Both the position numbers and the translations under genes were made by a program. 64,000 nucleotides of DNA, taken from positions 1-64,000 of IMG/VR virus record IMGVR_UViG_3300020190_000023, one strand, 5' to 3'. Shown here piece by piece: positions 44,346 through 52,100 of this stretch; within the stretch, counting starts at the first letter, position 1; each line of letters begins with the position of its first letter. Source of the DNA: a virus. The notes beneath the pieces were generated by a model. It was given only the letters and a program-made list of their open reading frames with translations, was not told the DNA's origin and ran no database searches.

Positions 44346-46685
44346 TTAGGTGATATTATTATCTACGTCAAATTTTTTAGATGACACAATTGCAGCACCT
44401 CTACCAAATGAAGAGTTCCTCCTACCAGCATTTAAATCCGCAAAGTAGTTAACTGAATCTTCTTTTGATTTAAATTTAGGGAGAGAACTTGCTGATTTAC
44501 CTTTAGTAAAATATGTAATTGCAACTTTAGCAGCAATTTTAGGGTCTTCCATTAACTCAGGATTAGATACTAAATCCACTCCAACCATTCCACCGTATTT
44601 ACGATAATTTGCTTTACCTGTAAGACCATTAAGACCTCTACCAACATATTTCCATCCATCACCAGGTTGGTCGTTTCCTAAACTTAAACCTGATTTATAT
44701 CCGTAAAGACAATCAAAAAATTTCGCGTCATTACATTTAAGAGATTTACACATGTTACCTCTTTTGTTACCAAAGATACTAACAATTCTACTATCTGAAG
44801 TCCCACAATAACCAACTTCTTTAAAACTTTTAAAATTACTCTCTTTGTCAATAACCGATAAAATACCTATTTGAGCGTAAGAATCAGTAATACCCACTCT
44901 TTTCATTTCATCAATTAATGATGAAATAATATTTTTTTGTGAACTATTATAACTACCAACTATTTTAACATTCCCCATCACTTTAGAATCATTTGTTAAA
45001 TTTGGGTCTTCATCTTTTTCAATTGATGACATATTAGAATCGTTAAAATCTTTTAAAACTAAAATGGAAAATAATTTTGTTAAGTCTTCACTTGACATAG
45101 TTCCATCCCCATCCAATTTGTATTTCTTTTGGAAGTCTTTAACCGCTATTTCAGTTTCATTTCCAAATTTACCATCAACACCCCATTTAGGTAATAGGAA
45201 CCCTAAAAACTGTAGTGCTATTTGAAGTAATTCAACTCCTCTGTCAACAGGGATTGTTGATTCAACACCTTTAAGATTTTTGAGTTCTTTTTTAGATTGT
45301 ACTAATTTATAAAACTCACTTAAAATTTTATTTTTTCCTTCTTCGGCATTTTCTAAAGTTGTGATAACATTTTCTTTTTTAGTATTAGCAAACTCAGAAT
45401 TATCTTTAATCAATTCATTTGCAGAATCTACTATTTTTTTATCTATCTCACTATCTCTTTTTAATGGTAAAGAATCGTCTGATGGTGGTGGAACAGTTTT
45501 TCCACTTCCACCTGCAGAACCAACAAATATTTTATCTGAATTCTTTAATAAATCTCTTAAATGTTTTCCTCTTGGTAATCCAATATGAACGTGAGTCATA
45601 TTATCATGACCGACCCATTCAGATATAAGCCCAATAACATCACCCACTTTAACTTTATCGCCCTTTTGTAATTTTACATTCTTCAGGTGAGTATAAAAAA
45701 TATCAGGATATCCATTAGTCCCTGTTATTGAGACTTGTGTACCAAATACTTTACCTGAATTTTTACCTGTGTCCCTTATTTTTATTACGGTACCTTCAGT
45801 ATATGAATTAACCACAGTACCTGCAGGGGCGAATATATCCCAAGCATTATCCGATTGCCAATTACCAAAGGCTCGTTTACCATGGTTAGATGGACCATTT
45901 TCAATGTCTACTTTAAATTTACCACCGATGGTTGTCGTCGCTTCTTTTAAGGATAATCTTTTATCGACCAATTTATTTTTCATACTTTTAATTTTCTCAA
46001 GGTAACCATTTCTTCTCAATATTTTAAATACAAGATTTTCATCAGAATATTCCCCACCAGACTCTAAACCACATTCTCTATATTTTCTGATTTTATTAAC
46101 GTATTTTTTGATTAATGATTTTGCGGTGTCAATATCCTCGTCTTGTATGTTTTCCGCAACACCATCGATTATTCTCATCCATTGTTTAGCTTTTTCAGTT
46201 ACATTGGTTTTATTAATATTAACTAAATCTTTTTTAGGTGAACTTTTCCATTCATCATATAATATTGAGTAGATTGCAATGTTCTTTACATCCTTTTCAA
46301 TATTCTCATCCTCAACATAAAGCTCAACGTCATACCCAAAAATTTTAATATTTTGTTTATTACCGTAAATTGCTTTTTTTAAGTAGAACAACTCTTCGTA
46401 TAAAGTTTTTACATTTTCAGGAAATTGACTAAAATCAACAATTATGTGGATGTCGACATCAGAATAGTTAGACCAATTATAATTGGCCAATGAACCTGTC
46501 ATTACAACATCAGACACTATAATATCAACATCTAAAAATTCTATAAAATCATTAGCAATCTCTAACAGGGTCTCTCTAACTTTAGGGACCATTTTTGTAT
46601 TTGAAGATTTTGGATTAACCCATATCTTTGGGTTAAGATTGTCTTTTAAATTAAAACTTTTTAAGATAGATTGTAAATTGCTCAT
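44346..46685 (-). CDS. Four-domain lysin: nucleotidyltransferase, M23 peptidase, PG-binding, GH19
   Basis: The protein has 779 residues. At ~55-125 there is a minimal nucleotidyltransferase signature: MTGSLANY, SDVDIHIIVD and a third acidic strand VELYVED. At ~270-380 is an M23 endopeptidase-like domain (SDNAWDIFAPAGT, YTHLKNVKLQKGDKVKVGDV, THVHIGLPRG). At ~483-540 is a PG_binding_1 motif (GVDGKFGNETEIAVKDFQKK). At ~585-770 is a GH19 chitinase/muramidase-like domain (IGILSVIDKESNF with likely catalytic Glu, GWKYVGRGLNGLTGKANYR). The cell-wall half fits a tail lysin or endolysin. The attached nucleotidyltransferase is unexpected. The usual first M23 zinc His is replaced by Asn, so that activity needs testing. 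Confidence 0.75.
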   Translation of the reverse strand: MSNLQSILKSFNLKDNLNPKIWVNPKSSNTKMVPKVRETLLEIANDFIEFLDVDIIVSDVVMTGSLANYNWSNYSDVDIHIIVDFSQFPENVKTLYEELFYLKKAIYGNKQNIKIFGYDVELYVEDENIEKDVKNIAIYSILYDEWKSSPKKDLVNINKTNVTEKAKQWMRIIDGVAENIQDEDIDTAKSLIKKYVNKIRKYRECGLESGGEYSDENLVFKILRRNGYLEKIKSMKNKLVDKRLSLKEATTTIGGKFKVDIENGPSNHGKRAFGNWQSDNAWDIFAPAGTVVNSYTEGTVIKIRDTGKNSGKVFGTQVSITGTNGYPDIFYTHLKNVKLQKGDKVKVGDVIGLISEWVGHDNMTHVHIGLPRGKHLRDLLKNSDKIFVGSAGGSGKTVPPPSDDSLPLKRDSEIDKKIVDSANELIKDNSEFANTKKENVITTLENAEEGKNKILSEFYKLVQSKKELKNLKGVESTIPVDRGVELLQIALQFLGFLLPKWGVDGKFGNETEIAVKDFQKKYKLDGDGTMSSEDLTKLFSILVLKDFNDSNMSSIEKDEDPNLTNDSKVMGNVKIVGSYNSSQKNIISSLIDEMKRVGITDSYAQIGILSVIDKESNFKSFKEVGYCGTSDSRIVSIFGNKRGNMCKSLKCNDAKFFDCLYGYKSGLSLGNDQPGDGWKYVGRGLNGLTGKANYRKYGGMVGVDLVSNPELMEDPKIAAKVAITYFTKGKSASSLPKFKSKEDSVNYFADLNAGRRNSSFGRGAAIVSSKKFDVDNNIT

Positions 46686-46690
46686 TACCC

Positions 46691-46698
46691 ATAAATAT
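46691..46698 (-). promoter_or_regulatory. ATATTTAT late promoter box
   Basis: The box is 5 nt upstream of the lysin start at 46685 and overlaps the last base of the KTSC gene stop. Confidence 0.45.
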
Positions 46699-46940
46699 CA
46701 TAATTTTTTGTATTTAAAGGTTTTTGAAATTTTGCTTGTAAAAAATTTACCTTGTGACTCGGATAATCTAAATTGAGTATAAATTTGATGAGGTACTTCA
46801 TCATACTCGTATTTAGAGCCGTTTTTAAATTCAACAACCAATTTTTTTGTTTCGGTATCATATTCAGTCTTAACTAAATTTGATGATTGGACTTCATTAA
46901 TAATCTTCGTCCCCTTGATTTCCTCTTTCAATATTGCCAT
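46698..46940 (-). CDS. KTSC-domain protein
   Basis: This 80-residue protein contains VQSSNLVKTEYDTETKKLVV, KNGSKYEYDEVPHQIYTQF and SESQGKFFTSKI, matching the small KTSC domain (named after the lysyl-tRNA-synthetase C-terminal-like segment). The domain is common next to phage and toxin genes with unknown function. The start overlaps the previous gene by 44 nt. Confidence 0.8.
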   Translation of the reverse strand: MAILKEEIKGTKIINEVQSSNLVKTEYDTETKKLVVEFKNGSKYEYDEVPHQIYTQFRLSESQGKFFTSKISKTFKYKKL

Positions 46941-47235
46941 CTTCTAATGGTATTTCTAAATTTATTATTTTAAGTTTATCTTGAAGATAATCTACAAATT
47001 CATTATGGTCAATATCAAAGAAACTTCTTAACTCAGAAAATAATTTATCTCTTAGGATACTAAAATTTTGAAAATTTCTCATGATATCGTTTGGATAATA
47101 AGGAGGATTTTGTAAATCTTTCTCTGTCCACCCTTCTCTTTGAAACGCTCTTCTTAAATCTCTATAAGTCTCCAATAAGTCATTATCGGCTTTTAAAGTT
47201 TCAACGTATTTACTATAATGTTTCCTTATACTCAT
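46897..47235 (-). CDS. Unknown small protein
   Basis: I chose the second Met (MSIRKHYSKYVETLKADNDL; 112 residues), because the first lies inside the ATATTTAT box at 47240-47247. The protein is helical and charged with EGWTEKDLQNPPYYPNDIMR in the middle. No family was recognised. Confidence 0.6.
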   Translation of the reverse strand: MSIRKHYSKYVETLKADNDLLETYRDLRRAFQREGWTEKDLQNPPYYPNDIMRNFQNFSILRDKLFSELRSFFDIDHNEFVDYLQDKLKIINLEIPLEDGNIERGNQGDEDY

Positions 47236-47239
47236 ATTC

Positions 47240-47247
47240 ATAAATAT
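47240..47247 (-). promoter_or_regulatory. ATATTTAT late promoter box
   Basis: The box ends 4 nt before the chosen ATG and supports the shorter start of the 46897-47235 gene. Confidence 0.45.
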
Positions 47248-47305
47248 ATTTTAATTGAGTTGAAAATAGTAAATTAAATATTATATTTTTTGAAAACGTA
47301 TTAGT

Positions 47306-49348
47306 ATGATAGAATCTAAGGATGGTAGTAACCAAAACAAAGGTAAAGGTAACGAGAATTCCCCGACACCTGTTTTGGACAATTTTAGTAGAGATTTAAT
47401 AAAGTTAGCGGAAGAAGGTAAATTAGACCCTGTAATTGGTAGAGAACGTGAGATAACAAGAATTGCACAAATTCTTTCAAGAAGAAAAAAGAATAACCCA
47501 ATCATTATTGGCGAACCAGGTTGTGGTAAAACTGCAATTGCCGAAGGATTAGCTATTAAGATATTCAATGGGGAATGTCCAAGAAACTTAACTGATAAAA
47601 GAATTGTATCATTAGATATGACCTCAATTGTTGCAGGTACAAAATACCGAGGTCAGTTTGAGGAAAGAATGAAAGTAATAATTGATGAACTTCAAAACAA
47701 TTCAAATATTATTGTATTCATAGATGAAATTCATACAATAGTTGGTGCTGGTAATTCTTCAGGTTCCTTGGATGCGTCAAATATATTTAAACCCGCATTA
47801 GCGAGAGGTGAAATACAATGTATTGGTGCCACAACACTTGATGAATATCGAAAAAATTTCGAGAAGGACGGAGCATTAGAAAGGAGATTTCAAAAAGTAA
47901 TTGTTGATTCTGCAACAAAACAAGAAACTTTAGAGATTTTAAAACATGCAAAAGACAAGTACGAGACATACCATAAAGTCTCATATACTGATGAAATACT
48001 TAACTTATGTGTTGATTTGGCTGAACGGTATATCACAGATAGGGAATTTCCAGATAAAGCGTTTGATATTATAGATGAGGTTGGCGCAAGAAGTCAAGTT
48101 GATATAAAAATGCCTGAAATTATTGAAAAATTAAAATTACAAGCTCAGGATATTAAATTAGAAAAAATTGAAGTTGTAAAAAAACAAAACTACGAAGAGG
48201 CTGCAAATTTAAGAGATAAAGAAAGACGAATTTTAGATAAATTAGACTCCGAAAAGAAAAAATTTGAATCTGAATTACAAAACCAAAAACGAGAAGTTAG
48301 TCTCGAATTAGTTTATGAAGTAGTTTCAAACATGACTAAAATTCCGATTTCAAAATTAAATTCTGATGAGACTCAATCATTGACTAAATTAGAAGAGAGT
48401 TTAGGTAATAAAGTTATTGGTCAATCTGAAGCGGTTTCTAAAATTGCAAAATCAATCAGAAGAAATAGATTAGGTATTAAAGACCCTAATAAACCGATAG
48501 GTTCTTTTATTTTCTTAGGGTCCACAGGTGTTGGTAAAACATATTTGGCAAAACAATTAGCAAAAGAAATATTTGGTAGTGAAGAAAATTTAATTCGAGT
48601 TGACATGTCGGAGTTTCAAGAGAAACATACGATTTCAAGATTAATCGGGGCACCTCCAGGATATGTAGGTTATGATGAAGGTGGACAACTAACTGAACAA
48701 GTTAAAAATAAACCGTACTCTGTTATTTTATTTGATGAGATTGAAAAGGCGAATAAAGATATTTTTTCATCACTATTACAAGTTTTAGATGATGGTCATA
48801 TTACTGATGGTCTTGGTAGAAAGATTAATTTTAAAAATTGTGTCATCATTATGACATCTAATTTGGGAGTTAAAAAATTACAGGATTTTGGTTCTGGTGT
48901 CGGATTTAAAAGTAATAACAATACATATATTGAGGAGGAATATAAACGAGACTTGTTGAAGAAGGAATTACAGAAGTTTTTTGCACCTGAATTCTTAAAC
49001 AGGATTGATGAAATAGTTATCTTTAATTCTCTTAAAAAGGATGAAGTTAAATCGATAGTTAAATTGGAACTTGATAAATTATTTGAAAGGTTGGTTAATC
49101 TGAAATATCAGATTACTTATGATGATACTATTTTAGATTTAATCTCTGAAGTTGGGTTTGATGAAACTTACGGGGCAAGACCTATTAAAAGAGCAATACA
49201 AGATAAGATTGAGGACTTTATTTCCGAAGAAGTATTAAAAGGTAATATAAATGAACAAACAAAATATATTCTATACGTAGAAGAAAAAGAAATCAAAATA
49301 AAGACAGTACCTGTTAAAAAGGGTAGAAAGAAAAAAGGGGATGAATAA
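47306..49348 (+). CDS. clpC: ClpC/ClpA-like AAA+ unfoldase lacking the N-domain
   Basis: The protein has 680 residues and two AAA+ modules. D1 has Walker A GEPGCGKT near residue 70, pore motif KYRGQFEERMK and Walker B IVFIDEIHT. D2 has GSTGVGKT and pore loop GYVGYDEGG. A UVR-like motif (NYEEAANLRDKERRILDKLD) lies between them, as in ClpC. In D2, SGVGF is at the position of the ClpP-docking loop. The family's usual N-terminal adaptor domain is absent and replaced by ~30 disordered residues. It probably unfolds substrates for a ClpP, host or phage. It is the only gene between a late-type minus operon and the M20 peptidase. Confidence 0.9.
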   Translation: MIESKDGSNQNKGKGNENSPTPVLDNFSRDLIKLAEEGKLDPVIGREREITRIAQILSRRKKNNPIIIGEPGCGKTAIAEGLAIKIFNGECPRNLTDKRIVSLDMTSIVAGTKYRGQFEERMKVIIDELQNNSNIIVFIDEIHTIVGAGNSSGSLDASNIFKPALARGEIQCIGATTLDEYRKNFEKDGALERRFQKVIVDSATKQETLEILKHAKDKYETYHKVSYTDEILNLCVDLAERYITDREFPDKAFDIIDEVGARSQVDIKMPEIIEKLKLQAQDIKLEKIEVVKKQNYEEAANLRDKERRILDKLDSEKKKFESELQNQKREVSLELVYEVVSNMTKIPISKLNSDETQSLTKLEESLGNKVIGQSEAVSKIAKSIRRNRLGIKDPNKPIGSFIFLGSTGVGKTYLAKQLAKEIFGSEENLIRVDMSEFQEKHTISRLIGAPPGYVGYDEGGQLTEQVKNKPYSVILFDEIEKANKDIFSSLLQVLDDGHITDGLGRKINFKNCVIIMTSNLGVKKLQDFGSGVGFKSNNNTYIEEEYKRDLLKKELQKFFAPEFLNRIDEIVIFNSLKKDEVKSIVKLELDKLFERLVNLKYQITYDDTILDLISEVGFDETYGARPIKRAIQDKIEDFISEEVLKGNINEQTKYILYVEEKEIKIKTVPVKKGRKKKGDE

Positions 49349-49362
49349 TCCCCCTTTTTTTT
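49331..49362. terminator. Bidirectional terminator
   Basis: A GGGGAT / ATCCCC stem flanked by A and T runs separates the convergent ClpC and peptidase genes. Confidence 0.85.
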
Positions 49363-50188
49363 ATCCAAACAATGTTTGTTGTTGTTTTCGTTTCGGAATG
49401 AAAGTGTGTTTAGTGTTACCTAACCTCTCAATCATTTTTTTACCCGTTTCGATACCACTGTAAACATCCTCAATAACAACATATTCATTAGGGGTGTGAT
49501 AATTGTAATAACCAATAGAGAAATTGATACAAGCAAAATCAAATAACTGTTTTAAAGCGTAAACATCAGTATACGGGTGTGCTTGGTATTTTTGTCGATT
49601 TTCGAACCCCTCAGTTAAAGCCTCATTACAAGATTTAAAAAATTCGGTACCACGTTCAAATAATTGGACTCCCATACAATATTCGCTAACCATCCAATTA
49701 CCAGGAGCATCAAATTCAATAACGTAACCAACATTACCAAAGAATTCTTTATCGGCATTTCTTGAGCCATGGCAACCTGTTTCTTCAGACACAAAGAAAG
49801 CCGCTTTTAGATTCGGTATTTCTTTTAACAATTCTAAACAAGCGTATATACCACATTTGTCATCACCACCAATACCTGTTGGTAATCCTTCATTGTTATA
49901 AGCCTTTAATGCGGGTTTTAAAACATTCTGAGCGTTTGGTAAATTACCTTCACGTATATTAATCGTGTCAATATTATGAACGGTATCCGTATGTGCAACT
50001 ACACAAGGAAAATACTCAATATTTTCATCTGTTTGTTTTGTAACATAGATGTTGTTCATTTTATCAACAAAAAATGGGAAGTTGTTTTCCGTTAACCATT
50101 CGGTTAGGAATTTAATCATACGTTCTTCTTGATACGTTTTAGATGGAACGGACAAAACACTCTTTAATAATTCGTAATCTCTTTGCAT
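49361..50188 (-). CDS. M20/M42-type metallopeptidase, short form
   Basis: The 275-residue protein carries the M20 zinc and catalytic motifs: VVAHTDTV, TGIGGDDKCGIYACLEL, FFVSEETGCHGS, IEFDAPGN and a final His in YYNYHTPNEY. It is ~100-130 residues shorter than typical M20 peptidases and appears to lack the dimerisation lid. Likely substrates are small peptides; it may recycle peptides produced by the adjacent Clp unfoldase. The neighbourhood link is inference. Confidence 0.8.
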   Translation of the reverse strand: MQRDYELLKSVLSVPSKTYQEERMIKFLTEWLTENNFPFFVDKMNNIYVTKQTDENIEYFPCVVAHTDTVHNIDTINIREGNLPNAQNVLKPALKAYNNEGLPTGIGGDDKCGIYACLELLKEIPNLKAAFFVSEETGCHGSRNADKEFFGNVGYVIEFDAPGNWMVSEYCMGVQLFERGTEFFKSCNEALTEGFENRQKYQAHPYTDVYALKQLFDFACINFSIGYYNYHTPNEYVVIEDVYSGIETGKKMIERLGNTKHTFIPKRKQQQTLFG

Positions 50189-50197
50189 ATTACAAAG

Positions 50198-51583
50198 TTA
50201 CAACTTTTTTCGGGATTTCAAAAATTTTCTTTCAAATAATTCCAAATTATATAAAAAAGAATTAAACTCATCAAGAGTTAGATTCCTGTTTTGAGTGGAT
50301 TCGAATTGTCTTTGAGTGACTATTGTAATTTTATTTGTGAATGGGTCTATAAACCTAATATTGAATTTTAAGGATTTATCTTTTGGGGTTGAGTACCATT
50401 TATCAAAGTCGTAATTTTTACGGACTTCGCTACTAACCTTTTTAAATTCTTCTAAATTACTAAATCTGTCGCTCTCCTCAATTTCTTCTAATATTTTATC
50501 TAGTTGACCTGATACGTAATTATTAAATGATTCACTATCAAAATCATCACAACCATACTCGTACATATATTCTTCATAAGGACCAACACTAAACTCATGA
50601 GCTAATTTACTCATTAATTCCTGTATTGTTAAATCGTGGTCTCCATATTTCTTATAAAGAGATAATAAAACATTGACCGTTGTCACATATTTATTAAACA
50701 TATTTTTTTCAAAAATACCATAATTAGTAAACTTATCTTTTAAGTCATCAGTTATTTCTTTTTGAGCGGTTCTTGACATACACGATTCTTTTTCTGATTG
50801 GTAATCATCAACAATATTTTCAGTTTGTCTTTGGAATGTACCAATTAGTAATTTGGCAATTTGAGGGTTTGTTGAGTCCTCCATTTTATTTAAATTTGGG
50901 TTAAAAAATGACATTATCTCCAAAACTTTACGTCTATTTTCTTCGTTAAATTCATACAATAAATAACCATTCCCCCAATCTTCGTAGGCATAATCAGATT
51001 GGTAAAATCCCATATCACTATCATAATAAGAAAACAAATTTCTTAAAAACCAAATATCACCTTCACCCAAGTCAAATAATTTAAAATAATCTTCATTATA
51101 GTCAAATGTTAATTGTACCATACTTTTACCAGGTGAATTTTTATTAAAACGAAAACCACTAATTAAATCATCATACCTATTTAATGTGTGACTTGAGTAT
51201 TCTTCACCATTTTTTATTTTTTTTAAAATTTGGTAAATATTTTGTGCTGGAATTGTTTTATAAACAAGGTTTTCTATTTGTGGGAACCAATGAAAAAAAG
51301 TTGATGTTTTAATTTCTTGGTCTTCATCATCTAAATAATGTGTACCATAATCACTAACACTAATAACATAAGATTTTGTCGGGGACCAATCGTTACCTTT
51401 TTTATCAACAACTATAAAAGTGTCACCGTATTTATGAGTGTTCCATTTTTTCCATAAGAATGGAGGTCCAAAATATTTTGCGGATTCATAGGAAAGACAT
51501 TTCAGGAAGATAATATTATCATCTTCATATAAGATTTTACTACCTTTATAGGCATCATTTTTTAGTTCTTCCTGTTCTGACAT
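50198..51583 (-). CDS. Unknown large protein next to tmRNA gene
   Basis: I chose the ATG of MSEQEELKNDAYKGSKILYE (461 residues); 36 further in-frame residues would overlap the tmRNA gene. The N-terminal ~130 residues have an alternating strand pattern (DNIIFLKCLSYESAKYFGPP, DTFIVVDKKGNDWSPTKSYV, VYKTIPAQNIYQILKK). The middle and C-terminal parts are acidic and Tyr/Phe-rich (YMYEYGCDDFDSESFNNYVS). No family was recognised. Confidence 0.65.
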   Translation of the reverse strand: MSEQEELKNDAYKGSKILYEDDNIIFLKCLSYESAKYFGPPFLWKKWNTHKYGDTFIVVDKKGNDWSPTKSYVISVSDYGTHYLDDEDQEIKTSTFFHWFPQIENLVYKTIPAQNIYQILKKIKNGEEYSSHTLNRYDDLISGFRFNKNSPGKSMVQLTFDYNEDYFKLFDLGEGDIWFLRNLFSYYDSDMGFYQSDYAYEDWGNGYLLYEFNEENRRKVLEIMSFFNPNLNKMEDSTNPQIAKLLIGTFQRQTENIVDDYQSEKESCMSRTAQKEITDDLKDKFTNYGIFEKNMFNKYVTTVNVLLSLYKKYGDHDLTIQELMSKLAHEFSVGPYEEYMYEYGCDDFDSESFNNYVSGQLDKILEEIEESDRFSNLEEFKKVSSEVRKNYDFDKWYSTPKDKSLKFNIRFIDPFTNKITIVTQRQFESTQNRNLTLDEFNSFLYNLELFERKFLKSRKKL

Positions 51584-51593
51584 ATTTATACAA

Positions 51594-51601
51594 ATAAATA
51601 T
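51594..51601 (-). promoter_or_regulatory. ATATTTAT late promoter box
   Basis: The box is 10 nt upstream of the 51583 start and lies back to back with the tmRNA promoter. Confidence 0.45.
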
Positions 51602-51608
51602 TGAAAAA

Positions 51609-51639
51609 TTTGATAATAAGGATTTTTTTTGTATATTTG
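51609..51639 (+). promoter_or_regulatory. Host-type promoter of the tmRNA gene
   Basis: TTTG at 51609-51612, a 19-nt spacer and TATATTTG at 51632-51639 match the Bacteroidota housekeeping promoter (TTTG-N19-TAnnTTTG). Transcription would start ~20 nt before the mature tmRNA end. Confidence 0.8.
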
Positions 51640-51649
51640 TAAAACAAAA

Positions 51650-51660
51650 GTTCTTTAACA
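51650..51660 (+). promoter_or_regulatory. boxA-like antitermination element
   Basis: GTTCTTTAACA matches the core of rRNA boxA elements (E. coli TGCTCTTTAACA). It sits between the promoter and the mature tmRNA 5' end. Confidence 0.5.
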
Positions 51661-51663
51661 TAT

Positions 51664-52061
51664 GGGGGTAACCTTGGAAATTGACTGTCATAGTTAGTTA
51701 CTCGGGGCACGTCAAGGATGAATCTAACCTTGTTAAAATGGTTCAAAATCGATAAACGGCAACGTTATCAACAAACTTTCTGCAGTAGGACTTGTTCGTA
51801 CTGAGGAAGTGGCGGTAGCTTAATCAGATTAAGCGAAACCTTCGGGTCGGTGGACATATAACCCAGGAACAGAAGTCTTTACAAAGGTGTGGTTTCTACC
51901 CGAAAAGGAACAAGTGGAGGATTAGTTCTCAGTAAACCGAACCACTTTAAAAATAAGGGAATTGTGAAATTTCGGAACATTAGCTCAAATGTTGACCTAA
52001 GCGTGTAGTCCTTAGTAGGTAATGTGAGCAGGACGCGGTTCGACTCCGCATACCTCCACCA
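51664..52061 (+). ncRNA. ssrA: Transfer-messenger RNA (tmRNA), one-piece
   Basis: The RNA is ~398 nt. The tRNA-like half is complete: 5' GGGGGTA (51664-51670) pairs with 3' TACCTCC, followed by A and an encoded CCA ending at 52061. The T arm has loop TTCGACT, and upstream is the conserved CCTAAGCGTGTAGTCC segment. The tag frame probably runs from GGC at 51758 to TAA at 51821-51823 (21 codons), beginning GNVINK and ending TEEVAVA. The stop codon lies in a perfect 7-bp hairpin (GCTTAATCAGATTAAGC), as in known tmRNAs. The tag ends AVA, not the usual ALAA. It rescues stalled ribosomes; the phage copy may also retag or relabel proteins. Confidence 0.9.
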
Positions 52062-52063
52062 AT

Positions 52064-52100
52064 TAAAAAACCCCACCTTTTCAGGATGGGGTTTATTGTT
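52064..52100. terminator. Bidirectional terminator after tmRNA
   Basis: An AACCCCA / TGGGGTT stem is followed by T-rich tracts in both directions, 3 nt past the CCA end. It also serves the convergent 52101 gene. Confidence 0.85.
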
